A stretch of 64,000 bases of DNA from Roseibium porphyridii (GCF_026191725.2 NZ_CP120863.1:3452001-3516000); one strand, 5' to 3'. Counted from the stretch's first letter, positions 54,974 through 63,892 are shown. The notes: a model not told the origin generated them from the letters alone. Numbers and translations: made by a program.

Positions 54974-55495
54974 TCAGATTGCAGTGCCGAGCGGATTTGG
55001 CAAGTAGCCTGTAAAGCTGCAAATCTTCCAGCGTCCGTCGTTTTTGACGCAATAGTAAAGTGTCTGCCAAAGCAAACGGTCTTCGCTACCATCTGCCTTT
55101 TTGATCCGACCATCGAATTTCTTGCGAGCAATGGCCCGGGAACCATTGATTTCGATATTGGTCAATCGGGTTGCATTGAAGATCGCGGCTCTTGTGTCTT
55201 CCGCAAAATCGGTCTTGGAAAATTCCTCTGCCTGACGAAGCCATTCATTCTTATAGGTTTCGAGATCGGGAAAACCGAGTTGCCATTCATCTGGATTGGC
55301 CACCTTCTTTCCGTCGATACCGAAAAATGCAGCTTCCTCAAAGTCGTTTGAAACGAGATCCCAGTCGGCGGCGAGAAAGGCTGTAATATCTCGTTCAACG
55401 AGCATTTCCCAGATTTCCGCGCGATCGGGATCCTGACCCGAGAATGGATTGATTTGATTTTCAGATTTATCCCGCATTTCGGAAACCATTTTCAT
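54974..55495 (-). CDS. NTF2/SnoaL-like protein of unknown function
   Basis: 173 residues from ATG 55495; further ATGs at 55489 and 55477 are possible, and none has a clear ribosome site. The pattern EIWEMLVERDITAFLAADWDLVSNDFEEAAFFGIDG ... WQTLYYCVKNDGRWKICSFTGYLP is that of a cone-shaped NTF2-like fold, which can be enzymatic or just ligand-binding. First gene of the minus-strand operon with the M81 peptidase 2 nt downstream. Function not recognisable. Confidence 0.7.
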   Translation of the reverse strand: MKMVSEMRDKSENQINPFSGQDPDRAEIWEMLVERDITAFLAADWDLVSNDFEEAAFFGIDGKKVANPDEWQLGFPDLETYKNEWLRQAEEFSKTDFAEDTRAAIFNATRLTNIEINGSRAIARKKFDGRIKKADGSEDRLLWQTLYYCVKNDGRWKICSFTGYLPNPLGTAI

Positions 55496-55571
55496 TTGTA
55501 TGGTTGATTTTTCCAAAATATAGGAGTGAAATGAAACCAATGTCAAACCACTATGTAAATCATTTTCATTT
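55487..55571. promoter_or_regulatory. Repeated CATTTTCATTT in the divergent RpiR promoter region
   Basis: An exact 11-bp direct repeat CATTTTCATTT occurs at 55487-55497 and 55561-55571, and GAAATGAAA in the opposite orientation lies between (55528-55536). The sites overlap or abut both divergent gene starts. They are good candidates for binding by the RpiR regulator encoded two genes downstream. Confidence 0.45.
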
Positions 55572-55582
55572 TGGAGCTTGAA

Positions 55583-55969
55583 ATGAGCATTACGCGATAT
55601 GGAGTCGACAAATCAGGAGCCGGCGGCCAAAATCTTCCCTTTGCGCGCGCTGTAGAAGCCGACGGATGGCTTCATGTTTCCGGACAGGTCGCAATGAAAG
55701 ATGGAGAGATCGTAAATGGCGGCATCGTTGAACAAACACATCTGACAATCAAGAACGTCATCGCCATTCTGGAGGAAGCCGGATACGGGCTTGAACACAT
55801 TGTTCGTGTTGGTGTTTGGCTTGATGACCCGCGAGACTTCTGGTCTTTCAATGGAGTCTATAAATCCTATTTTGGCGAGCATCCGCCCGCACGCGCATGC
55901 GTCCAAGCGTCCATGATGGTCGACTGCAAGGTGGAAATCGACTGTATCGCTTACAAGAAACCGGATTGA
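55583..55969 (+). CDS. RidA/YjgF family protein
   Basis: 128 residues from ATG 55583, with GGAG 6 nt upstream. Single Rid domain: GWLHVSGQVAMKDGEIVNG, ILEEAGYGLEHIVRVGVWL and HPPARACVQASMMVDCKVEIDCIAY. The conserved Arg is present, so imine/enamine deaminase activity is expected. It heads the rightward operon that continues with the RpiR regulator 6 nt downstream. A partner enzyme could be the PLP enzyme encoded at 52384. Confidence 0.88.
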   Translation: MSITRYGVDKSGAGGQNLPFARAVEADGWLHVSGQVAMKDGEIVNGGIVEQTHLTIKNVIAILEEAGYGLEHIVRVGVWLDDPRDFWSFNGVYKSYFGEHPPARACVQASMMVDCKVEIDCIAYKKPD

Positions 55970-55975
55970 TCGGTT

Positions 55976-56842
55976 ATGCGGGACATTCTGTCGGTGTTGC
56001 AGGGTGTTGAACCTGAACTGTCAAAGTCGGAACGGATTCTGGCGTCGATATTACGCAAAGACGCAGAATTTATCGTCAACGCGGGCATTACCGAATTTGC
56101 CGAACGTGCTGGCGTGTCGCCGCCGACAGTGACGCGGTTTTGCCGCAGACTTGGGTGTGAAAGCTATACGGCCTTCAAGGTGCAGGTTGCCCAGGTCACT
56201 TTTGCCGGCACCCGCTATCTTGCGACCAATGCCGCTTCCGAGGCTCCGCAAGACATTGCCGACAGTCTTATGGTTCAGCTCCAGGAAACGGCCGCAAATA
56301 CCAGGTCCGCGTTGGATATGGAGACGGTCCAGAATGCGGCAGAGCTGCTCAGCAATGCCGGCCTTGTTGCAGCCTATGGTGCTGGCGGCACTTCGTCGAT
56401 GGTTGCAGACGAGATACAGAACCGCTTCTTCCGCCTCGGATTGCGCACTGTCAGCATTACCGATCACGCCATGCAGCTTATGCACGCGGCAACCTTGCGC
56501 CCCGGAGATGTTGTCGTGGCTTCTTCCGTCTCAGGACGCAATGTCCAGATGGCCCGCGCGCTTGAAGCTGCCAAAACGTATGGCGCGACCATAATTGCAC
56601 TCACCCGGCCTGATCGCCCTGTTGCAGCTCTTGCTGATATCACCATCGGGATCGATCTGCCGGAGGGCGACAACATCTTAAGACCAAGCTGCAGTCGTTA
56701 TGCGTTTCTCTTTGTCGTCGATTTGCTTTCGACTTTGATTGCGGTGAGACGCGGAGATGAAGCTCGTGAGACCCTGCGTAGGGTCAAACATCAGCTTACC
56801 AATACCCGTGATCAGGATGACAAGGAGGCACTTGGTGACTGA
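55976..56842 (+). CDS. RpiR/MurR family regulator (HTH + SIS)
   Basis: 288 residues. HTH_6 domain about 1-77 (SEAERI-like LSKSERILASILRKD; VSPPTVTRFCRRLGCESYTAFK) followed by a SIS domain about 120-260 (AYGAGGTSSMVADEIQNRFFRLG; ASSVSGRNVQMARALEAAK) that binds phosphosugars. MurR, the MurNAc-6-P sensor, is of this family; here a phospho-amino-sugar is a likely effector. Overlaps the SDR gene by 8 nt. Confidence 0.9.
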   Translation: MRDILSVLQGVEPELSKSERILASILRKDAEFIVNAGITEFAERAGVSPPTVTRFCRRLGCESYTAFKVQVAQVTFAGTRYLATNAASEAPQDIADSLMVQLQETAANTRSALDMETVQNAAELLSNAGLVAAYGAGGTSSMVADEIQNRFFRLGLRTVSITDHAMQLMHAATLRPGDVVVASSVSGRNVQMARALEAAKTYGATIIALTRPDRPVAALADITIGIDLPEGDNILRPSCSRYAFLFVVDLLSTLIAVRRGDEARETLRRVKHQLTNTRDQDDKEALGD

Positions 56843-57635
56843 ACTGACTTCACAACCGGTCGCCGTCGTTACAGGTGCCGCTGGTGACATTGGTGCCGCC
56901 ATTGCGGAGAAATTGGCAAACACCTACACCATTGCTGCGGTCGACCTGGACCAAGACGGCCTTGAAAAGACAGTCAGATCTCTTCAAGACCAAGGCTTCA
57001 GAGCGTCGGGACTTCCGTTTGATCTGACAAGCGCTGACAGTCTTGTCGAGTTGGCGGTATTTGCCAGGTCGCTTGGTTCCGTCGAGACATTGATCAACAA
57101 CGCCGGGGCGGCAAGCGCGCTCTCGCTCCAACATATGACACGGGGAGATCTGGCGCAGGACGTTGGTCTGAACCTGGAAGCTGCGCTCAACTGTTTCAAG
57201 GTGCTTGAAGATGATCTTATTGCCTGCGGGCATGCCAACGTCATCAATATCGCTTCGGTGAACGGGCTTGGGACCTATGGTCATCCTGCTTACAGTGCGG
57301 CCAAGGCAGGGTTGATACACGCGACAAAAGCAATCGCTGTCGAATACGGAAAATATGGACTAAGGGCAAATGCCGTCGCCCCCGGAACCGTGAAGACTCA
57401 GGCCTGGAAAACAAGACAGTCGGACAATCCGAAAGTTTTTGAAGAAGCTCTTCGCTGGTACCCATTCAAAGCACTTCCGGAACCGGCCGATATTGCCGAG
57501 GCTGTTTCATTTTTGTTGAGTCCAGCGGCAAGATGCATCACCGGCGTCTGCCTTCCGGTCGACAGCGGCTTGACTGCTGGTTCCCCCGCCCTCCCCAGAA
57601 CGTTTACGCAATCGCCCGACTTTGACGGAACTTGA
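56835..57635 (+). CDS. Short-chain dehydrogenase/reductase
   Basis: 266 residues from GTG 56835, which has a strong AAGGAGG 6 nt upstream; the frame to 56757 lies in the regulator. TGAAGDIGAAIAEKL cofactor loop, VDLD at the end of beta-2 (NAD preference), NNAG, the Ser of NIASVNG and YSAAKAGLIHATK. Probably oxidises a sugar or lactate-type hydroxyl in this operon; substrate unknown. Confidence 0.88.
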   Translation: MTELTSQPVAVVTGAAGDIGAAIAEKLANTYTIAAVDLDQDGLEKTVRSLQDQGFRASGLPFDLTSADSLVELAVFARSLGSVETLINNAGAASALSLQHMTRGDLAQDVGLNLEAALNCFKVLEDDLIACGHANVINIASVNGLGTYGHPAYSAAKAGLIHATKAIAVEYGKYGLRANAVAPGTVKTQAWKTRQSDNPKVFEEALRWYPFKALPEPADIAEAVSFLLSPAARCITGVCLPVDSGLTAGSPALPRTFTQSPDFDGT

Positions 57636-57639
57636 ATTC

Positions 57640-59550
57640 ATGACCGAAGTTGTCCTCGACTGTTTCTATCGTCCCGCAGAAAACCTCGCAGTTGCGCGCC
57701 TGGAGTTTAGCCTGACCAATACGGGCAAGAAGACGCTGCAATCCTTCACGCTCGCATATTCAGCAATGACACGCGCAGCCGCAAACGCATCTCTGGAAAA
57801 TGCGGAAGGTCTGACGCGCATTGCCAATTTTCATGAGCTCTCACCGCCATCCGGGTTTCAGCTTGAGCCAGGAAAGAGCTGGAACTTCGTTGTTCAAGGC
57901 CTCGTAAATCCGGCCCGTCACCGACTTGATGGGCCAAAATCAGCCTATATCACCGTATTTGGTCAAATTATCGAGGTCCTCTGCAATGATCTCGATACGC
58001 CACCGGATTCAGATACCGGTGAGCGCAGAAATGTGCCAATCGGCATGGTGGACTTGCCAATCCATATCGTGCCTTGGCCCCAGTCAATCGGTGTTTCGGC
58101 GTGGACAGACAAGATAACGGCATTCCATTTGTCTGAAGGAACGTCTGAAGAAAAGGCGGCAGCTGCAAAAATAAACGGTCTTTCAAAGCGCCTGTTTCCA
58201 GACGCCCCCTTTCCGTTCAGGTTTTCAGCCTCTGCTAATACACACGCACTTGTCTTGAGGCATGATGTTGCTCTGTCCGACGAAGCCTACGGCATCGAGT
58301 TTTCGGACGACCAGGCGGTACTCAGCTATGGAGGGCAACCAGGCCGCGACTATGGTTTGACCGTGCTGGCACAAATCGCCTACGGCGCTTATGTCGACCC
58401 AGGCACCTACCGCTTTCCCGCTACGGGGACGATTGCAGATTCTCCCAGGTTTGGGTGGCGAGGAACGCATCTGGATGTTTCACGCCACTTCAGACAGAAG
58501 AATGAAGTGCTTCGCCTGCTCGACATTCTGGCCTGGGGCCGCATGAATGTTCTGCAATGGCACCTGACAGATGACGAAGGATGGCGTCTTGAGATCAAGG
58601 CTTACCCTGAACTCACAAGCAGTGGAGCCAAACGCGGTCCTGGTTGCCAACAAGTTGGGCAACTCGGGTTTTCATCAGAGATTTACGAAGGATCTTATTC
58701 TCAGGATGATGTCAGAGACATCGTTTCCCACGCGATTGATCTCAACATCGATATCGTTCCGGAAATCGATGCACCGGGTCATTCAACCGCGGTCCTGAAA
58801 ACCTATCCCAAATTTGCCGATCAGGCCGAACCCGACAACAGCTATCACTCCATTCAGGGCTATCCCAACAACGCGCTTAACCCGGCGATGGATGAAACCT
58901 ATGACTTTCTGGAAAAGGTGTTCGCGGAAGTCGCAAGCCTGTTTCCCAGCGAATTCATTCATATTGGCGGCGACGAGGTTGATGTCCACTCCTGGCTGGA
59001 GTCGCCCAAAGCACAGCGGTTGATGAGTGAAGAGAACCTCACCGGAACGCTGGAATTGCAAGCGTATTTCATGGGCAGAGTGCGCAAGATCCTCGCAAAG
59101 CACGGCAAGAAACTTGCCGGATGGGATGAGGTATCACACGGTGGCGGAATAGATCCGGACGGCGTCCTCCTTATGGCCTGGCAAAAGCGCGAGGTGACAA
59201 AGGAGTTGATTGACCAGGGCTACGATGTGATCAGCACGCCTGGGCAACACTATTATCTCGACATGGTTCAGGCCTCCGGTTGGAGGGAACCTGGCGCAAG
59301 CTGGGCTGGCGTTTCCACGCCTGAAGCATCCTATGCTTATGAGCCTTCAGACGGTCTTGATGAGAGCAAACTGAACCAATTGAAAGGTGTTCAAGCCTGC
59401 ATCTGGAGTGAGCACCTCACTGACAACGCGCTTTTCAATCACATGGTCTTTCCGAGAATTTATGCTGTTGCGGAATCAGGTTGGACGTCACCTGACCGGA
59501 AAAATTGGCAACGCTTTGCAGCGGCAAGTGCGATCTTCCCTACCCTTTGA
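57640..59550 (+). CDS. Beta-N-acetylhexosaminidase, GH20
   Basis: 636 residues from ATG 57640, 4 nt after the SDR stop. The N-terminal ~120 residues resemble a chitobiase-type beta-sandwich (LEFSLTNTGKKTLQSFTLAYS), followed by a GH20b domain (about 145-265) and the GH20 barrel: GWRGTHLDVSRHF, LQWHLTDDEGWRLEI, EIDAPGHSTA and the catalytic Asp-Glu in HIGGDEVDVHSW. No signal peptide, so it acts in the cytoplasm on imported, probably N-acetylhexosaminyl, disaccharides. It releases GlcNAc for the ROK kinase and NagA. Confidence 0.9.
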   Translation: MTEVVLDCFYRPAENLAVARLEFSLTNTGKKTLQSFTLAYSAMTRAAANASLENAEGLTRIANFHELSPPSGFQLEPGKSWNFVVQGLVNPARHRLDGPKSAYITVFGQIIEVLCNDLDTPPDSDTGERRNVPIGMVDLPIHIVPWPQSIGVSAWTDKITAFHLSEGTSEEKAAAAKINGLSKRLFPDAPFPFRFSASANTHALVLRHDVALSDEAYGIEFSDDQAVLSYGGQPGRDYGLTVLAQIAYGAYVDPGTYRFPATGTIADSPRFGWRGTHLDVSRHFRQKNEVLRLLDILAWGRMNVLQWHLTDDEGWRLEIKAYPELTSSGAKRGPGCQQVGQLGFSSEIYEGSYSQDDVRDIVSHAIDLNIDIVPEIDAPGHSTAVLKTYPKFADQAEPDNSYHSIQGYPNNALNPAMDETYDFLEKVFAEVASLFPSEFIHIGGDEVDVHSWLESPKAQRLMSEENLTGTLELQAYFMGRVRKILAKHGKKLAGWDEVSHGGGIDPDGVLLMAWQKREVTKELIDQGYDVISTPGQHYYLDMVQASGWREPGASWAGVSTPEASYAYEPSDGLDESKLNQLKGVQACIWSEHLTDNALFNHMVFPRIYAVAESGWTSPDRKNWQRFAAASAIFPTL

Positions 59551-59569
59551 ATAAGACGACAGGCGAACG

Positions 59570-61015
59570 ATGAAAGTAGCGGTTGGCGGTATCCATACAG
59601 AATGCAGCACTTATTCTCCTCTGATCCAAACCGCAGACGACTTTAAGATTGTTCGCGGCGAAGACCTTATGAGAGAGGCAGGATTGGCAAGTGGCCGGTT
59701 TGCCGAAATCACCTTTCAACCCCTCTTTCATGCCCGTTCTGTCCCTGGAGGTCCAGTCGATGCGGCCTGCTATCAATCCTTTAAAAGAGACTTTCTGAAA
59801 CAGCTTGAGGACAGTCTTCCCGTAGACGGTGTACTTCTGATCATGCATGGCGCAATGCATGTTGTCGGCTTGGACGACGCGGAAGGTGATTGGATTTCAG
59901 CTGTTCGGAAAATCGTCGGACCAAATCCACCGATTGCGGTCAGCTATGATTTACACGGTAACCTGACCCAAAAAATCATAGATCAGATCGATATTTTCTG
60001 CGCCTATCGGACAGCTCCCCATATTGACATTCAGGAAACCCACCAACGCGCTGCCAATCTGTTGATAGACCAACTTAACGGCGGCCCCAAACGATGTGTT
60101 GCCTGGGTACCGGTACCAGTTCTTCATCCCGGGGAGCGAACGAGCACTGAAGACGAACCGATGAAGTCGCTTTACACGGGCTTGCCGTTGTTTGACGCAT
60201 CTCACGGCGTAGAAGACAGCAATTTGATGGTAGGCTACGTTTGGGCCGATACTGAAAGAGCGACAGCTTCTGCCGTTGTGACCGGTACAGATCCCGCGGC
60301 GACCAAGAAAGCTGCCGAGCTCATCGCGGCCGGTTATTGGAACAATCGTGAGAACTGCCGGTTTGGCGTTCCAACGAAGTCACTTGAGGACTGCCTGGCA
60401 GATGCCAGGGACTGCAAAACTCATCCTTTTATACTCGCAGATAGTGGCGACAACCCGACCGGTGGAGGCGTAGGGGACAGGACGGACGTGCTTCACCTCT
60501 GGCTTGAAAAAGGTATGGAAGGTGGAGTTTTCGCCGGCATTGCAGACCCGGAAGCGGTCGAGGCGGCTTGGTGGTCTGAAATTGATACCGAGCTTGATCT
60601 CATGATTGGAGGAGCCCATGGAAGCTCTTGCCCAACCGTGGCGTGCCAAGCGAAAGTGCAACTGAAACGCGGCGATCCTGATACCAAGTCGAGAGAGCTG
60701 TTGCTCGAGGTTGCCAAGAACCTCGTGATCCTGTCGGAATTTCGCCGTCCATTCCACAAGCTGGATGATTTCAAAGCATTCGGTATCGACCCCACCAGCG
60801 CCCTATACCTGATTGTTAAATCTGGATATCTGTCTCCTGAACTAGCGCCGATCGCCTGTCCGCCACGAATGGCGCTGACAAACGGAGCCGTAAATCAGGA
60901 CATCCGCGCTCTGCAAAACGAACAGCGCCAATCACCATCCTTTCCATTTCAACAAGACTTCGATTGGCTGCCAACGGCAAGGCTTTCTGCAAGAGTTGCG
61001 AACAAAGCGTCGTAA
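59570..61015 (+). CDS. M81 family metallopeptidase (microcystinase MlrC-like), copy 2
   Basis: 481 residues. Starts VAVGGIHTECSTYSP; has LIMHGAMHVVGLDDAEGDW, SYDLHGNLT...APHIDI (Asp-x-His, then His) and ADSGDNPTGGGVGDRTDVL. Its short motifs diverge clearly from the copy at 53448, so it is not a recent duplication. Last gene of the RpiR operon, 19 nt after GH20. Having one M81 enzyme on each side of the same divergent promoter suggests two cleavage steps or two substrates in the same pathway. Confidence 0.87.
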   Translation: MKVAVGGIHTECSTYSPLIQTADDFKIVRGEDLMREAGLASGRFAEITFQPLFHARSVPGGPVDAACYQSFKRDFLKQLEDSLPVDGVLLIMHGAMHVVGLDDAEGDWISAVRKIVGPNPPIAVSYDLHGNLTQKIIDQIDIFCAYRTAPHIDIQETHQRAANLLIDQLNGGPKRCVAWVPVPVLHPGERTSTEDEPMKSLYTGLPLFDASHGVEDSNLMVGYVWADTERATASAVVTGTDPAATKKAAELIAAGYWNNRENCRFGVPTKSLEDCLADARDCKTHPFILADSGDNPTGGGVGDRTDVLHLWLEKGMEGGVFAGIADPEAVEAAWWSEIDTELDLMIGGAHGSSCPTVACQAKVQLKRGDPDTKSRELLLEVAKNLVILSEFRRPFHKLDDFKAFGIDPTSALYLIVKSGYLSPELAPIACPPRMALTNGAVNQDIRALQNEQRQSPSFPFQQDFDWLPTARLSARVANKAS

Positions 61016-61195
61016 GCCCATGAAATTGCACCGGTCGCAGTTTCCCAGCTGCTTTTTGCCGTTTCGCCATGCCAAACAAGAACACCTTTAACCTTCAAAC
61101 TGCGCACGGAGCAGCCACTGGGGCGTAATTCAGAATGCTGTTGCAACCAGCGGATGATCAGTGATCAACCATCCGCAGAATTGCGTTGTGAGTGT

Positions 61196-61423
61196 TTAGG
61201 ACTGGATCCAAAAATTGTTGGCCTGGGCGACGGTTTGAAAGTTCGTCGCAACGACGTGAGACGCCATCGTCAGGCTGTCAGCATTATTGGCATAATCAGC
61301 GCGAAGCTTGCTTCTGATCTCGTCATCCGGTTGGGTCATTTTTACGGCCATTCGCGACATCTTTATCGCGAGGCTGTAGCCTTCTTCGGGTGTGGCAGTT
61401 TTCAAACTCGGTAGCCAGCTCAT
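61196..61423 (-). CDS. Small protein of unknown function
   Basis: 75 residues from ATG 61423, with GAGGGAG 6 nt upstream; the ATG at 61453 has none. Composition is that of a soluble, mostly helical protein (SWLPSLKTATPEEGYSLAIKMSRMAVKMTQP). It is divergent from an OhrR-like regulator gene and shares its promoter region. I do not recognise a family. The ribosome site and position favour a real gene. Confidence 0.6.
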   Translation of the reverse strand: MSWLPSLKTATPEEGYSLAIKMSRMAVKMTQPDDEIRSKLRADYANNADSLTMASHVVATNFQTVAQANNFWIQS

Positions 61424-61607
61424 GAATAACTCCCTCTGTTCATGATTGATCAATGGTGTTCAGTGGCACTGCGAAAGAAGCTCAACACAGGCGCTGCCTT
61501 CCCCCAGCAACAATTTCACGTCCAGTCGAAGGCCTGGAAAAATCGACGACAATACTCTGCCGGTAACCAGGGCCAGTCACACTGTGCTCTGAACTCACTC
61601 ATTTAAT

Positions 61608-61624
61608 AAACTATCTAATAGTTT
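61608..61624. promoter_or_regulatory. Operator-like palindrome before the OhrR-like gene
   Basis: Perfect 7-bp inverted repeat AAACTAT-CTA-ATAGTTT, in the 61424-61715 region between the small protein gene and the MarR/OhrR gene. Size and AT-richness are typical of MarR-family operators. No gene is seen in this region. Confidence 0.6.
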
Positions 61625-61715
61625 GCTTGCTTACTTTTTGCAACAAAAATATCTTGCGAGAAACTCACGTGATGTTACCAACTCTTATCCACACGAGATC
61701 AAAGGCCTGAACCCA

Positions 61716-62159
61716 TTGCCCGATCGAACCGAACCGAACGAAAAACCGAAGATCAGGCTAGACAATCAATTGTGCTTCGCCCTCTACGCAGCATCGAACG
61801 CGGTTGGGCAGCATTACCAAACGCTCCTCAAGTCCTATGATCTGACGTATTCGCAATACCTGGTTTTGATGGCTTTAGCTGAAGAAGACGGCATTTCGAT
61901 TTCCAGACTTGCCCGCCGCCTGGAAGTGTCAAAGGCAACAATGACACCAATGCTCCGAAGACTTGAAAGCAAGGGTCTCCTGATCCGCCAAATTCAGGAG
62001 GGAAACGAACGCCAAAAGATTATCGCACTGACCGAGGCAGGCCATAAAACCTGGGCCAAATGCTGTGATATTTCCCTGGATGTATTTGAACGCACTGGCC
62101 TATCCGTGGCTGAGGCGCAACAAGTCATTCGGATCTGTGCGAAAATTGCTCGTGACTAG
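61716..62159 (+). CDS. MarR family regulator, OhrR-like
   Basis: 147 residues if translation begins at TTG 61716; the frame is open to 61623 but that start lies in the palindrome. RLDNQLCFALYAASNAVG matches the N-terminus of OhrR, with Cys20 as the expected peroxide-sensing Cys; the winged helix follows (LTYSQYLVLMALAEEDGISISRLARRLEVSKATMTPMLRRLESKGLL). OhrR represses the peroxiredoxin gene ohr; no ohr is seen here, so the target may be the divergent small gene. Only one N-terminal Cys is obvious, plus a Cys pair (KCCDI) in the C-terminal part that could form disulfides. Confidence 0.8.
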   Translation: MPDRTEPNEKPKIRLDNQLCFALYAASNAVGQHYQTLLKSYDLTYSQYLVLMALAEEDGISISRLARRLEVSKATMTPMLRRLESKGLLIRQIQEGNERQKIIALTEAGHKTWAKCCDISLDVFERTGLSVAEAQQVIRICAKIARD

Positions 62160-62738
62160 CGTTTTGGACCACTGAAAGATTCGACTGGCACAGCACCTAG
62201 TCATATCTTGCGATGCCGCTCTACGCTCAAGACGGGCAAGACAGCTTTTGCGAACCCTCGAATAACGGTTCTGCAGAAGTTATAGGGCTTGAAACCTTCA
62301 GATCGCACAACGGCTTAGACTCTTGAAGCTCAGCCCCCTTGGCAGCAATAAACAACAAGCAATTCAGTTTCGCCTAACTTTCCGGCGCAATTAATTAAGG
62401 CTACAAAAAAAAGCAAAAGCACCCAGCAAAGTGTTCATTCCCTTTTGTTTTCCGTTATTTAGTTGCCAGATTATAGACACAAAAAATCCACATCTCTATT
62501 TTTATTGTCAATTTTTACAGGGTTGAATGTGACTGAGCACTCATCTCTGTTGGATTTGTAGAACAAATTCAACAGGTGGATTCTTTCTCCCCAGCGACTT
62601 GGTATTTCATTCCGATATCGAAGACTTCGCCTCCGACCTGAACCCTTAAGCGGCAGCAAATAACACCGCAAATTAGGCCTGAGAGGCACAACGGGATCGC
62701 GATACGTAACCCCATCGACCGTATTGTTCCCGAGAGAG
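62160..62738. other. Intergenic stretch without convincing genes
   Basis: Short open frames exist but none has a ribosome site, family motif or good composition. On the minus strand a frame ending at 62569 contains GLICGVICCRLRVQVGG and FDIGMKYQVAGEKEST, which looks more protein-like than its surroundings and could be a gene remnant; I cannot support it further. A plus-strand terminator at 62739-62766 implies a transcript running rightward through here. Confidence 0.5.
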
Positions 62739-62766
62739 CTCCGCCGGACAGATCCGGCGGAGTTTT
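62739..62766 (+). terminator. Strong intrinsic terminator without an adjacent gene
   Basis: Perfect 10-bp GC-rich stem CTCCGCCGGA / TCCGGCGGAG, loop CAGA, then TTTT on the plus strand. The nearest upstream plus-strand gene ends 580 bp away (62159). It may end a small RNA or a long 3' UTR of the OhrR-like gene. Confidence 0.85.
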
Positions 62767-63231
62767 CATTTGAAGACTTCGCTTTCCAAATTGCTCCCAA
62801 GCATGCCGTACAATCAGGCGCTATAATACCGGTGCACACAAACAATCATCGGAATTTAGGTAAAGAAAACTGACCTGTATTTGCACGACATATACTGAAT
62901 GCAACCATTGTAAAAAAGTCACAGTCAAGAAAGTTACGCTACGTATATTGGCAGTTTTTACAGGTCATTTTAGCTCACAAACCCGTGACGCTTCTTGAAT
63001 TGACCCCTGCAGACCACACTTATTAACTGAAAGTAACCGGAATCAACCGATTTTGTGATCTTTATTACACTTAATTGCGAGATTGTGGTGCGATAATGGC
63101 TAAATCGTGGCCGCGTGCTAGGGGCGCATCCGCAATAGACGGAATTGCCGAAAAGGCTGAAGAGTCCAAAAGGACCAAAATAAAGTCTCAGGCGCGGTAA
63201 AATAGAGTTGTATTTGCCTTGGGAGGCGAAC
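62767..63231. other. Intergenic stretch before the small exported protein gene
   Basis: No open frame with a ribosome site is seen. The region is AT-rich from about 62860 to 63080, and TAAAAT near 63198 could belong to the promoter of the gene starting at 63232. Nothing else recognisable. Confidence 0.4.
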
Positions 63232-63831
63232 ATGCAACGGAATACCAGAGCAGGAACATTTGCGCTTGGCCTCATCCTCGCCTTGGCGGGAAGCGCAGCC
63301 GCAGCGCCATTACCTCAAGAAACGATAACGCTGCCTGAAGACCGTCTGGCCGTGACGGTAGCGTCAGCATCACTGGATCAAATGGACCCACTGGAAAGTG
63401 AGCTCACGATCTGGGTTGGTGAAATCGAACTTGATGGTCGTAAGGCCGTTTGGGTCGAACTGATCGATTCCTATGGTGAAGTCATTTACGATTCCGAAGT
63501 CAGCACGAACGAGACTCACCTGCTTCCGGATGGAAGGGCTGTAGTTGTTCGCGCCATGGACCAGAACACAGTCGTCGCCGGCAAGGATGAGTCCAGGCTC
63601 GTGACCGAAGGAGCGTTGACTGTGACCCGTCGTGTCGTCAATGACGGTTTGGACGCTACCACTGTCGAACTGATCGAATCCGGTGAAGAGCGGGATCCGA
63701 AAACAGGCCCCATGCTTCATGTTGCCGACTTCGGACAGATGGTCTGGGACAAGGTGGTCGCATTTTTCGACGCCGCCAGAGTCCGTGTTGAAGTTGCCTG
63801 GAATTGGATTGTCGATACCATCCAGGCTTGA
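63232..63831 (+). CDS. Small exported protein of unknown function
   Basis: 199 residues from ATG 63232, with GGGAGG 5 nt upstream; the frame to 63208 has no ribosome site. Signal peptide about 1-25 (FALGLILALAGSAAAA), then an acidic, beta-rich chain (ELTIWVGEIELDGRKAVWVELIDSYGEVIYDSEV) and a C-terminal amphipathic aromatic segment (WDKVVAFFDAARVRVEVAWNWIV) that might touch membrane. No family recognised. It has its own terminator. Confidence 0.78.
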   Translation: MQRNTRAGTFALGLILALAGSAAAAPLPQETITLPEDRLAVTVASASLDQMDPLESELTIWVGEIELDGRKAVWVELIDSYGEVIYDSEVSTNETHLLPDGRAVVVRAMDQNTVVAGKDESRLVTEGALTVTRRVVNDGLDATTVELIESGEERDPKTGPMLHVADFGQMVWDKVVAFFDAARVRVEVAWNWIVDTIQA

Positions 63832-63892
63832 TGACAAGACAAACTTCTCAAGCAGCCTGCGAAAATCGGGCTTGCTGGATTGTTGGAAAGAC

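Noticed and set aside
62471..62845. 124-codon minus-strand frame in the intergenic region
   Set aside because: No ribosome site, no family motif, and it spans the strong plus-strand terminator; an overlapping frame ending at 62569 looks slightly more protein-like but is unsupported.
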